A stretch of 64,000 nt of DNA from Orobanche coerulescens (taxonomy: Eukaryota > Streptophyta > Magnoliopsida > Lamiales > Orobanchaceae). The number at the start of each line of letters is the position of its first letter. The stretch's first letter is position 1. The stretch lies in assembly GCA_033398695.1 (NCBI GenBank), contig CM065806.1, forward strand, positions 43,177,001-43,241,000, read 5' to 3'. Below the pieces are notes generated by a model. That model was not told the DNA's origin. It saw only the letters and a list, made by a program, of their open reading frames with translations, and did no database searches. Shown here piece by piece: positions 36,347 to 46,754 of the stretch. A program made the translations under genes and the position numbers.

Positions 36347-37350
36347 GTATGTTCTTTCTGAAAGTATTTAATTCTTTATGGCAGCATTTAAACTATGGTA
36401 AATATAAATTATATACTGATGTTGACTTGAGTGTTGTGATAAGGCGACAACTTCTGAGATACTAACATGTCGAATGTTTTTATTCTTATATGTATGTCCA
36501 ACAAGAGGAGTTATTTGATTCTTCTTGTAACGACACACTGTTATATGTGGCTATGTCGTAAATAAGGAAACATGTGTGACACATTGTAAGCATATTCATA
36601 GATCAAGAAGACAGTTCACCCAAAACATATGAATACAATAAGAAACCAAGTCTGTCAAGATTCCAAATGTTGGAAAATATAGATAATCAACTAACAACAC
36701 TAAACCACTAAGCTTGTACCATTTTATATCTTTCTTAATTGGTACTAGTACATTCATGCACACTGATATATTGTACCATTTGTTCTGATCTGATATGATC
36801 TACCCAATAAGGGTGTCACCAATGAAGATAAGTTCTTGCCTTTCTTTATTATTTATAATAGAACAACTTCAAGCCGCCCCAGGGATGTAGCATTTCAGGC
36901 CTTGCATTTACGTGATTCAGCTTTGCCAAGTTTGGTCAAGACTCAAGAGTAAGAAACTTAAAATATCGTAGACGCTCATGGTTATTTTGGCCGATTGATC
37001 TTCTTAGGACAGCCTAGGTTCCTAAACTTGGAATGGAAGCTTTGTTATGTTGTGGCGCTCTTTGTTAACCGATACGAAGGCTTATTATTCCACAACAACG
37101 AAAGCACTTTTTCAATCTTTCATATACTAGGGGATTTCGGTTCTCCCCCAACCAATCATGAATGGGACGTAAGAGCGCTTCTTCAGTGATTTAATCACAT
37201 TCCAACATATCATATGAAGTTTGTTTTTTGAATGGTTGTTTCAAAAATTCTTATATGAACAAATTTTTCATGGTATAATTTTTTTTTCTATGTTCTGACT
37301 TGTATGTATTAGCCCTGTTTAATATGTTGTTATGGCATATATGTTTGCAG
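36347..37350 (+). other. Large intron 7 of the TNPA-type gene
   Basis: 1,004 bp between exon 7 (donor GTATGT) and exon 8 (acceptor TTTGCAG). No domain is recognised in its short open frames. It may hold a decayed exon around 36880-36950, but I cannot support one. Confidence 0.4.
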
Positions 37351-38149
37351 ACTGAAAAATGCAAATTGGCACATGGCCGACAAATAAACATTGTTGCAAA
37401 TGGACGTGTTATTCTGGACTCGTCTCCAAAACAGAAGATACATGGAGTTGATCTTGAAGAAGATTGCTTCAGAGTTTGGATTGATGAACCAATACATCCA
37501 AATGCAGGTTTACCCTACATAACACAAGAATTTAAAACAGTAGAGGATGCTAAAAATAGTTTGGTAGCATGGCCAAAAGAATGGGTGATCAATCTCTCTA
37601 CTGTAAGTTGCTTTACTCCACAACTTCAAGTATATTTTGTTAAAACCTTTGTCTATGCATATGTACATCATAAAATACCTTTTTGCTACATACAGAGGAA
37701 GCCATTCGAAGACAACCACAAGATACTTGAAAGCTCTTATCAAGAACATGATGACAATGATGACAACCGGAGGACACTTGAAAGCTCCGATCAACAACAT
37801 GATGATAGCCAGAAGACAGTTGAAAAGACTAAGAAGATTAAGAAGAAGAAGAAAGCTTCTGATATGAATGACGGGATATTGAAGCCTCTGAGAACAAGCA
37901 AGAGAATCAAGACTGTAGCCTAGTTAAAATAAGAGAAATAGTCGTGCTTTTGTAGGCGTTTAATGTTTAATTTTTTTGGATCAAGACAGTTGATTTATTG
38001 TTTTTTAGACATATTTCATTTATCTGATCAAGACATTTAACTTTTTATCATATGCGTAATAAAAAATTGGATCAATTTTGCATCAATTGTTGTTAATGAG
38101 TTTATGTTATACATTAGAAGTAGGTGGCAAATAGGTCCTTAAAGACTCG

Positions 38150-39090
38150 ATAAAATAGGTGGCCAATACTGCATTCTTGTGGCTGAATATGAAATACAAC
38201 CACCATTTAGATGTAAAACCGTGGCCGATGGACAACTACGACCACCTTTTAGATGTGAAATTGTGGCCAGTGGACGAACTACGACCACCTTTTACAATTT
38301 TTCAGTGTCCAAAAGGAAAACAACGGCCACCTTTTACAATTTTTCAGTGTCCAAAAGGAATACAATGACCAACTTTTATAATTTTTCAGTGTCCAAAAGG
38401 AAAACAACAACCATCTTTTACAAATTTTCATTGTCCAAAAGGAAATTAACAACGGTCACCTTTTATAAATTTTCAGTGTCCAAAAGGAAAATAACGGCCA
38501 CCTTTTTACAAATTTTCAGTGTCCAAAAAGAATACAACAGCCACCTTTTACAATTTTTCAGTGTCCAAAAGGAAAACAACGGCCACCTTTTACAATTTTT
38601 CAGTGTTCAAAAGGAATACAACGACCATCTTTAATAATTTTTCAGTGTCAAAAAATAAAACAACGGCCATCTTTTATAAATTTTCAGTGTCCAAAAGGGA
38701 AATAACAACCACCTTTTATAAATTTTCAGTGTCCAAAAGGAAAATAACGGTCAGCTTTTACAATTTTTCAGTGTCCAAAAGGAAACAATGGCCACCTTTT
38801 ACAAAATTTCAGTATCCAAAAGAAAAACAATGGCAACCTTTTATAATTTTTCAGTGACCAAAAAGAAAACAAACAACCACTTCTTACAATCTTCCAGTGT
38901 CCAAAAGGAAAACAACGTGACCTTTTAAAATTTTCAGTGTCCAAAAGTTAAAAAACTACCACCTTTTATAAATTTTCAGTCTCCAAAAGGAAAACAACGG
39001 ACAGCTTTTACAATTTTTCAGTATCTAAAAGGAAAAATACGACCACCCTTTATAATTTTTCAGTATCCAAAAAGAAAACAATAGCTACTA
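38150..39090. repeat. CACTA right subterminal repeats, ~42-bp unit x about 19
   Basis: Direct repeats of a ~42-bp unit containing CTTTTACAATTTTTCAGTGTCCAAAAGG and ACGGCCAC (given here as two short words within the unit), gradually diverging towards the right end. Unit length and sequence differ completely from the left subterminal repeat. The open frames across it are by-products of the repeat. Confidence 0.88.
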
Positions 39091-39333
39091 AAAATCAAAC
39101 TGTGTGTCGGTAAGGATCCTATGGCTATGGTTATGGAACAAATGCTTTACCTACAAACAAAAAGGGGGTATTGTATAGACACGGTTACAGAGGAACAACT
39201 ACGAAAATTAATGTGAAATAGTCACTCAAAGTGGGTGTATCCGTAGAGGTACCCTTTTGTTACGCCACCTACGGTAACAGTTTTAGAGTAAAAAAAATCC
39301 ATGGCTAAAATACTATGGACACGTTTTCTAAAT

Positions 39334-39361
39334 GTGGCCTATATGACTTTTTGTACTAGTG
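39334..39361 (-). repeat. CACTA right terminal inverted repeat
   Basis: Complement reads CACTAGTACAAAAAGTCATA.., ending the element at 39361 before the CTA target duplication. Confidence 0.93.
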
Positions 39362-39895
39362 CTAGCCTCTCGCTCGATCAGTTCCAAAATGCGGAACAGA
39401 TCGAGGAGGCCATGGCCATCCTACGGGAGTGACGGAGAGCATGCGATGCTCCCTCTATTACCCCATCAGTCATCCGCCGCGCGTGTAAGCGAAAACTCAA
39501 GGGGCTATATGTTGAGCGATCGATAGAAAGCCCCAAGTCGCAAGAAAAAGCACTCGCGAGGCGGGACGGTTCCATTTTCAGCCGCCTAGGAAGCAACCCA
39601 TCATGGCGACCGGGACATTCTGGCCCCAGCTATGAGACGCCGGAGCACGAATCCGTCACCAGGAGTTTGGCTTACCCAACTCCAAAAAGGCAGGTCGGCC
39701 ACTTGGCTTCCACTCGACGAAGAACCAAGATCGGCGGCGACGACCTCATCGCCTACCGCGGAGCCAGGAGATCGATACGCAATCGCCTCGGCTCCCGCTC
39801 TGAGAGCCAAACCACGAGCGACCAAGCTACGGCGATGGCTGCAATATAACGCCAGCTCGATGGCATGAAGGCGCTCCTAGAAACTGGGGCAGGAA
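39362..39895 (+). pseudogene. Gag fragment of element B copy 2, 3' part
   Basis: Continues the gag begun at 19938, starting at the CTA duplication. Similarity to copy 1 runs through the region of residues 45-145 but with several stop codons (for example at about 39430). It then extends further than copy 1, through a SVTRSLAYPTPKRQ segment matched by the inverted gag at 40067-40879. It ends abruptly after a LLETGAG-like segment at about 39895. Confidence 0.65.
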
Positions 39896-40066
39896 GACTG
39901 TGATCATCGCTCGGCTGAACGAGTCCTCCGATTTTTTGGTGATGTTGCTTGATGATGGCGATCGGGCTGGAAGACTGTGATCATCGCTCGGCTGCCGATC
40001 GCATTATTCATTAGTTGATATTGGCGATCGGGCGGGAGATCGTCGTTTGGGCGCCGATCGCGCTGC
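39896..40066 (-). mobile_element. Post-gag sequence of inverted element B, CGATCG-rich
   Basis: Continues beyond the stop codon of the inverted gag. It contains a ~80-bp duplication (GGAAGACTGTGATCATCGCT at about 39890 and 39969) and four or more CGATCG words. Junction with the plus-strand gag at about 39895. Confidence 0.45.
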
Positions 40067-40879
40067 TCATAGGCTAAGAAGAAACCTTTGCCTGGCCAGA
40101 AAGTCTGCGGCTTTAGCGCGGAAGATCGCGTAGGTCACAGGTTGGTCCTTCGTGAGATGCCTGAACAGAGGCGAAAGACCATGGAATCCTCCTAGGACCA
40201 CGTAGAGGGCGATCTCATCGCTTACGGGCTCGCCGTTGAGGATGATCTCGTCTACCCGGTCGATGTAGTCCGATTCGGACTCTTCTTCGCCTTGCTTGAT
40301 TCGCATCATGCGATGGGGACCTTCTGGCCGAGCGACCCTGGTGGCGAAGTACGCTGTGAAGACGCTCGCCAGCTGGTTAAAGGAGCCAATGGACCGAGGT
40401 GGCAATGAGGTGTACCACCTGTAGGTGAGGTCGTCCAGCGTCATAGGGAACATTCGGCACCTGGTCGCGTCAGATGCCCCACACCCGGTCAGGTAGATGT
40501 TGAACTTGCTCAGGTGTGTTTGGGGGTCTGATCTCCCTTCGTACAAAGGTGTTTGCGGGGGAGCGATCTTGTGCTGCACGGGGGCGAGCTCGATGTGGAC
40601 CGCGAGCGGCTCGCTCGGCTCGGCAATCGTCTTCTTGGCTCCTGCCCCGGATTCCAGGAGCACCTTCATGTCGTCGAGCTGACGTTGCATCGCGGCCATC
40701 GCCATGGCTCGGTCGCCCGCGGATCGGCTTTGGGAGCGGGAGCCGAGGCGATCGTGTACCGATCTCCTGACTCCGCTGCTGTCGACCTCGGCTATTTGGC
40801 GAGGGGGAGCCAGACGGCTGGGCTGCCTTCTCGGAGTCGGGTAGGCCGAGCTCCTGGTGACGGACTCAAACTCCGTCAC
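40067..40879 (-). pseudogene. Ty3 gag fragment (element B, inverted copy)
   Basis: A 270-codon uninterrupted frame with a retrotransposon gag core: TPLYEGRSDPQTHLSKFN, then MTLDDLTYRWYTSLPP, FTAYFAT and ESESDYIDRVDEIIL. This is the usual order of the Retrotrans_gag domain in Ty3 elements, here at about residues 105-225. The N-terminal ~130 residues present in copies 1 and 2 are missing, and the frame starts at a rearrangement point at 40879; no nucleocapsid zinc knuckle follows. It lies head-to-head with the plus-strand gag at 39362-39895. A fragment, although its frame is intact. Confidence 0.8.
40851..40879. repeat. Fold-back at rearrangement junction
   Basis: CTGGTGACGGA and TCCGTCACCAG form an 11-base inverted repeat around a 7-base loop exactly where the inverted gag ends and the copia sequence begins. 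Confidence 0.7.
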
Positions 40880-40885
40880 CAGCCT

Positions 40886-41410
40886 GCTTTAAAGAAAAGA
40901 AGGACCAGACTAGGAGAGGAACAAATGTATGAATGGGAAGGTAAACAGCTATGGTATGTTGAAGAGTTCCTACCTACTGAGTATATGCCTGTTTGGGAGG
41001 ATGCCAAGAAGCAGTTCATAGAGAAGTACTATCTCTGGGAAATACTCCAGGACAAAGAATGCTCCCCTCAACAGATATACATCAATTATATGGACTCAAC
41101 ATGGCCATATCTCTGGAAGCTCCAGCTGAATTATGTCAAGAAATGGGATGCCTACCCCATGATTCCTCTCTTCAATGCAGAAGAACCTCCTACCCAGTTG
41201 GACAATGAGCTGGATGAGCTGGCTCTGCAGAATGAGATCAGAGAAGTTTGTGAGAAAAATAAATTCTCAATTGCAGATGAGCAAGAGTTTGCCTCCCTGA
41301 TAATCAAGAGGAAATATGGTCTCGCCCCTGTCTGCCAGAGACCAATTGGAGCAAAGTTGTTCAGTCCTCCTAAGCAAACTGTCCGAAGAGGCAGAGGTAG
41401 AGGCAAATAG
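40886..41410 (+). pseudogene. 3' open frame of a SIRE-like Ty1-copia element (partial, unidentified product)
   Basis: About 170 codons in one frame, ending at 41410 in an arginine/glycine-rich tail (TVRRGRGRGK). It contains a W/Y-rich segment (ALYVEEF-like, PYLWKLQLNYVKKWDAYP) and a glutamate-rich segment. I recognise no catalytic domain. Its position fits an extra 3' open frame of the SIRE/Maximus kind: it is followed by ~275 non-coding bases, a GGGAGAA purine tract (about 41664) and an LTR start at 41686. It could instead be a displaced part of another reading frame. The 5' end is cut by the rearrangement at 40880. Confidence 0.45.
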
Positions 41411-41685
41411 GGCACTGTATTCTACTTGTATTTTTTTACTTGTAATTTGTGTTTTTACAAATACTTGTAATTTTATGTACTTGTTTTGATCATTCAAGCT
41501 CTGTACTTGTAATCAACTCAGAAAATTATATAGCAGTCATTTGAATGACAACCTCTAGTTGTCTCAAAACAAGACTGAATTTTATTTTGTGTCTTGCACT
41601 TGATCATGTGCAGACATGTTCTTCATTTGAATATTTTGTTTAAGTTTTGCCATCATCAAAATAGGGAGAATTTTTTAGGAATAGT

Positions 41686-42408
41686 TGTTAGATTTTGATG
41701 ATGCCATCCCTGTATTTATTTATTCAAATGTATGTATTTACTTGGCAAAATGTAAAGAAGAACCAAATGAGTATCTTCTGTAGGCCAAATTATGTTTAGT
41801 TAAATACTTGGCAAAATGTAAAGAATAACCAAATGAGTATCTTCTATAGGCCATATAAGTTAGGCTTAAAATCGGCTAAGTATAAATAGCAGATAAGTTC
41901 ATCAGAGAAGTTTCGGTCAAACAAGCGACATCAGAGAAGTTTGACCAAACACTGCAGAAAGCCGAGTTGTAGACAAGTGCAAATCAGAGAAGTCTTGGTC
42001 AACTCAACTGACCAGAGAAGGTTAACCACAGAAGATTTATCATCAGAGAACATTCTGCAGAAGCGATTTATCAGAGAAGATCTGGTCAACATTTTTATCA
42101 GAGAAGTTTGACCAGACTGCAGTCAAGTGACCAGACGGAGTCCAAGTCATCTGAAGTTTGACCATCAGATCAGACAAGTTCATCAGGTCAGAAGACTTTA
42201 GATAGGTCGTCAGATCAGAGAAGTTTCGTCAGGACATCAGAGAAGTCATCATCATAGAAGTCCGAAAACAGAGAAGGTTGACTGCACATCAGACAGATTG
42301 ACCAAAAGAGATCAGATGAGATCTGTCTAAGTAATCAGCCAAGTAATCCAGTCCACGTCAGCATGCGTTGAAAAGTCAATAATCACGGAAAGTCACATGT
42401 GGGCAATA
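41686..42408 (+). mobile_element. 3' LTR of SIRE-like copia element, 5' part
   Basis: Begins TGTTAGATTTTGATGATGCC right after a polypurine tract. It contains a ~72-bp duplication (TACTTGGCAAAATGTAAAGAA at about 41730 and 41803), a TATA-like word (TATAAATA, about 41880) and then ~400 bp packed with CAGAGAAG words and TTGAC/GTCAA motifs. It is interrupted at 42408 by a solo LTR and resumes at 44653. Confidence 0.65.
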
Positions 42409-42706
42409 TGTAACACCCCCAAAATATCCCGAGGTATTACATTGCCGTGAATCCCACGTGGGACCCACAAGGCTAGTTAGAAAAATAGGCATTTTAAGAA
42501 AATCGTGATAAATCCTTAAATTCAAGGGTTACATGACGTGAAACGAAAGATTTAAGGGAAAATGTAATTTGGAGAATTATTACACAACAAATATTTTTCC
42601 AAAGAAAATAATTTATTCCAATTTAAGCAATGGCTAGAGATAATTCCAACACCGCTCAAGTCTGACCGGACCCCTCGGGAATGTCCTGCACATGATGAAC
42701 AATTTT

Positions 42707-42732
42707 ACCTGGTATGACGAGTCATACCAGGT
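42707..42732 (-). promoter_or_regulatory. Perfect hairpin near the LTR 3' end, diverged family member
   Basis: Arms ACCTGGTATGAC/GTCATACCAGGT with a 2-base centre, 298-324 bp from the LTR 3' end. The sequence is unrelated to the hairpins of the other LTRs but the location is equivalent. Confidence 0.6.
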
Positions 42733-44077
42733 AACCAGGGTCAGAGAATGCATATCAAATAACAACTACTAACAACAATATACGACATTTTTACAATCAC
42801 CGTACCTAGTAATCACAAGGAATATTTCATCAGTCAACCGACGTGTCTCTCTCTTTATCACATAAACCCCCAAGGTCGCAACCAAGGGTCACGGAAGTAT
42901 CCACACGGGAATACCCCGGAACATAGGCACCCAATCCGGGTCTTACCCCCTAACACATTTCCACGCGGGTACCATACAGGTTTTATCCCCAACACATCGG
43001 CCCATTTATACATCTTTAGAGAAAGACAACGTCGGCTTTTATCAAAATGGCACGTACACACATATGGTATAACATTGATATTAGAAATTCACGAGCAAGA
43101 TTTCACTTGCCTGTGATCCGATAGTAGGTGCTTTATGATAACGAAGTCCCCACGCCCGCTCGAGCTTAACCTAGCCACGAAACATCCGATTAACACCTCG
43201 AACGAATCATAATGAATAAAACTAGTCTCCCTTTTCTAACCGGATTCCTAGTGTAGTTTTAATTGTCGGTATGAGTATCGTTTCCAAGTTTTCAAGTGTC
43301 GTGTACCATTATCTCGTTCAATCTTATAGTTAACATTAGGTATATCGATTTACTCAAGAAGATAATCCTACCATTCTTCGGTTGTCAACGAATTATTATG
43401 GCGAAATCGAATCTTATGCTTTCTAATATAATTCTATATTCCGAATACTACAATCGACGGATTTTATTGCACAATAACTCCGGTGGTTTAACAACCAATA
43501 TTGATTATACTATCGAATTACTTCCTTAGTTGCTAAGTGTCAAAAATCACAAGGTGAGGGTAGCTACGAACAATGGAATATACGGTGACGGATTACTACG
43601 AATTTCCCCACAATTGATTCGTCAAATTTTACATTCCTAGTGATGATTTGAAGTGAAATTTCGTTTGTATGAAACTAAACATATAAGAAACGGAATTTCC
43701 GGTTACCACAATTTCATCCGACAAGATTGTCTACGAAGTTTAGCAAAATCTACCCCATACCCGCAATATAACAAGTATAACTAAGAAAACATCGAAGATA
43801 TAACTCCAGGGATTGGTGGCTTACCTTATTGGAAGAAGAAGAATAGTGAAGATAGTTGACGGATTCACAAGAACTACGAGGAGAACGAGAAGTGACTTGA
43901 ACGACTTGGATATTCTTCACCGGAGCTCAAGAATCCACCTCCTCAATGTTAATTCAAGTGTTTAAGGCTTAAGAACCGGGTATAGGGCTAGGAATTTCTC
44001 CAAGGGTGGTAGTGACTTGGTGTTGGGTCGTGCAAATGAAGAAGGGAGTTATCATTTTATAAAACTGGATTTTGATA

Positions 44078-44395
44078 ACGTACGTTAAGGATAAGAGTGT
44101 TACGTACGTAAGGGGTATTACGTACGTAATAGTGCGATGACAACGTACGTAAAGAACTCACTGCCCGAAATGTGCCCAAGTGTTACGTACGTTAATTTTG
44201 GGGCATTACGTACGTAACAAACAATTGACTCGTTTGTCATCTAGCCCGCCGAAAGTAGCCCTGTCCGTGTCAAAGAAAGATTCTGCTCGGGAGACCGACC
44301 CACCCGTTACGTACGTAATGTGGCTGCCTTAACGTACGTAACCATTGAAATTTAGCGTACGTTAGGCATGGGTTATAGCGCGCGTTAGACAGAAA
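44078..44395. repeat. Palindrome cluster in U3, TTACGTACGTAA type
   Basis: About ten copies of ACGTACGT with TTA/TAA flanks (for example TTACGTACGTAA at 44100, 44128 and 44207), plus GCGCGCG- and AGCGTACGTT-type variants at the right end. Confidence 0.85.
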
Positions 44396-44652
44396 TTTTA
44401 GCCTCAACCACATTCTAACCATCTCGGGTGACCATCCCTTCCGCTCGTCAACAATTATCGGGGAACAAGACGTTGGCCACCGTCATATTCGCACCGACGA
44501 TCGTCCCACGGCATCAAGGTGTGTCACCCCCGTTTCATTCACATCGTACAATTATATAGCACTCAATGGAATACATAAATAGAAATGACGTCACATTACC
44601 AAACATTCACACAGTACAAAGTAATCAAGCATGGAATACCGGAGGTATTACA

Positions 44653-44969
44653 TAATAAGGGACAGATTGGAGATATTCCCGGAAAGCAATGAATTAAATA
44701 ATTCATCGATACCCACCTTTGAAGACTTTAAGCATATTAAAATCAAAATATTCGGCGCTTCAACATGAAAGTCTTCACAATGGTCAGAAATGGATTAAAA
44801 TAAGGGAATCCAGCATTGCAACGTTCAGAAAGAAAAACAAAGAAGTCTATTTCTCCAACGGACAGATTTGTTACAGATTTGCAACCTTCAGCTGGAGCAG
44901 GAGTAGCCAACTCCTTCATTTTTAGGCTAGATGTCCCTGCTTCAATCAGAGGGATGTCATGCCTCTTTT
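44653..44969 (+). mobile_element. SIRE-like copia LTR, continuation
   Basis: Continues the LTR of 41686-42408 after the second solo LTR. Cut at 44970 by the start of a minus-strand copia LTR, so the U5 end is not seen here. Confidence 0.5.
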
Positions 44970-46721
44970 TGTTGGGATTCCGAAAATAAAACGAAATACG
45001 CAGCGGAAAATAAAAACGAATCCCAAACAGGATCGATAAAGTAACGTATATACGAAAAAATAAATACGAAGATAAAAATCATATCCTTGAAGCCTTTGAA
45101 ATTAATCTTCGCAAATATGGATGACGATCACGAACCCCGTCCCGAACACGAAATCCCTTCATTCCAAGCACCGAAAATACGAAGCCTCTACTTCACACGC
45201 GTCGGAAATTGCCCGAAAAATTCGACATAACTCCGTTCTCCAAGAACACGGCTAGGAGTCTAACCACCATATGCATGAAGGTGATGATATATATAAAGTC
45301 TTTGAGATCATGTGAGTTGGTTATTATATCACATATAATAACAACTCATAATGTGATAATAATAATGAGAGAATCAAATGCATTATTATCAAGACTTCAC
45401 CATAACATGCATGACTAATCAAGCCATGTGAGGGAGGGGGGCGGCCCATTGGAAATTTTCTAGAAACGAGCCGAGCCACTCGGCTCATGTACCGGACGTT
45501 CGTCAAACGACTACGTTAAATACACTCCGTTTAATCACTAATGTATTTATATTGATTAATTAATAATATCAAATACAAATATATTTCTCTAAGAAATATA
45601 ATTTATGAATTAAATTAATTACCCGGTAACTTAATTTTAATTCATAAGACCGCTATTTTGATTTATCTAATAAATCATAATTAGATATCCAATATCTAAT
45701 ATTAATAGATAGATAATAAATTCACATTTATCCGTCAACGCTCCTGATGCGCAACTCCGTAGGTCCGTCTCAGCCGGCATTGGGAGGAACCAATGAGTGC
45801 GGACAACACTTAGCCAGCCTAGCGGGCCGCACTGTAAACCCCGACTGAGAACGAATGAAGGGATCATTCCAGAACCATTATGTCGTGAATACTATATACG
45901 TATAGACCCTTTATCAGATGTCCTAGTCAAGTCTTCGGGTCACAGTAAAGTCAAACCCTACTATTGACTAGACTCTATACATGTGTTAATGCAAATCAAG
46001 ACCGACTGATTAATAGTATATCTAATACGACTATATCAGAATGCTTTGGCCAAAGACTTATGATCTTATTTGCCATTAACCGTATAGGACATTCGCCTGC
46101 TCACTAACAGGAGATAGAATCCTTTCTTGGCGTACAGTAAAGACTGCTACCTGCCCGTATAGTCCACACTTTGAGGTCGACTCAGCAATTAAGCAAATGA
46201 GTCTAACTACTCTAATGACAAACTAAACGTCACAGGCACGTCTTCTACTGAACCCTCAAGTCAAAGGTCCACGTATACTATCACAACCTTTCGATTCGTC
46301 ATCGACTCTTCGAGAGTGAATACCGTGTGGTGTGACTGAATCGAGTATGAGTCGTGTTCGAGTATACTGGCCCCACCAATATACTTATAACTATGGTATA
46401 AAGACGTGAACACGTCCTAGCATCAGTTATACAAGTCGTATTAAAACTTAATGCCCATTTTAATTTTATTGACTTGCGAACAATTTACGTAAATAAACTT
46501 TAAACACTTCCAGTGCATTTTCTCTTATCCCATAACGAGAATGGAATGTTCGATTTATTTACATGGACTTCACTTCAATGTTTACCAAGTCAAGAATGCA
46601 ATTGAAATACAATAAACAGTGAATGAATCGTATTGCCTTTTTATTAATTATTCCATAATTACAAGTACAATGCCCTTACTCTCTCATCCCCTGAGTGGCA
46701 TTCGAGGGCATATTCTTAACA
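44970..46721 (-). mobile_element. 3' LTR of a Ty1-copia element, 1,752 bp
   Basis: In minus sense it starts TGTTAAGAATATGCCC (46721), directly after the purine tract GTGGGAGA, and ends GGAATCCCAACA (44970). A 5'-truncated copy in the other orientation is at 6930-8087. It contains a long stem-like GAGCCGAG/CTCGGCTC segment (45468-45486). Confidence 0.8.
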
Positions 46722-46754
46722 ATCTCCCACTTGCACTCAATGCCACACATCATG

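Larger units (their letters stand above)
33729..37923 (+). pseudogene. CACTA TNPA/TNP1-type protein gene, nine exons, disabled
   Basis: Exons with GT-AG borders and consistent phase: 33729-33852, 33980-34300, 34404-34618, 34714-34806, 34944-35069, 35687-36001, 36167-36346, 37351-37602 and 37696-37923, about 617 codons. Recognisable family segments: GVLVRRDVGLRYLEWKKVP then LWEQIL (exon 2), HLRNFKRKL and LKQEHWDEFVKFR (exon 3), HKYEHRMGRRGYAGL (exon 4), LLWRMARRNPRGEY (exon 5), THVFGKERPGHVRCAGKGVTPT (exon 6, the transposase_24 hallmark), and IVANGRVI..HGVDL..LPYI..AWPKEWVI (exon 8, TNP1-like). A lysine-rich tail follows. Three lesions: a one-base frame change in a G5 run (34185-34189), one in an A9 run (34431-34439) and a TAG at 36269-36271. 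Such proteins bind subterminal repeats. Confidence 0.85.
20080..39361. mobile_element. CACTA (En/Spm) DNA transposon, 19,282 bp, complete ends
   Basis: Left end CACTAGTACAAAAGGTCAC.. (20080) and right end ..GTGACTTTTTG-type complement ending TACTAGTG (39361) form a 28-bp terminal inverted repeat with two mismatches. The 3-bp target duplication is CTA on each side (20077-20079 and 39362-39364). Removing the element rejoins the gag of retrotransposon B exactly where copy 1 (about 9515-9530) is continuous. Inside are subterminal repeats at both ends, a TNP2-type transposase gene (minus), a TNPA/TNP1-type gene (plus), a long minisatellite and a captured RNase H-like fragment. Both genes carry disabling changes, so it is probably no longer autonomous, but the ends look intact. 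Confidence 0.95.
42409..44652 (-). mobile_element. Second solo LTR, chromovirus-like
   Basis: In plus sense it starts TGTAACACCCCC (42409) and ends GGTATTACA (44652). The flanks are CAATA (42404-42408) and TAATA (44653-44657), a 5-bp target duplication with one change. The host LTR reads through when the insertion is removed (GTGGGCAATA/AGGGACAG). It contains a 12-bp-arm hairpin (42707-42732), an imperfect ~58-bp duplication (about 42890-43005) and the TTACGTACGTAA cluster (44078-44395). Confidence 0.75.

Noticed and set aside
38179..38857. Open frames with a repeated FYNFSVSKRK-like peptide
   Set aside because: By-products of the ~42-bp right subterminal repeat of the CACTA element, a multiple of three in places.
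38290..39090. Regularly spaced ~42-bp repeats that resemble a CRISPR array
   Set aside because: Units are contiguous and degenerate with no unique spacers, and they sit at the end of a plant CACTA element.
40553..41410. A 285-codon plus-strand open frame that would look like one protein
   Set aside because: Its first half is antisense to the inverted gag (40067-40879) and its second half is the copia 3' frame. The fusion crosses a rearrangement junction and has no plausible origin as a single gene.
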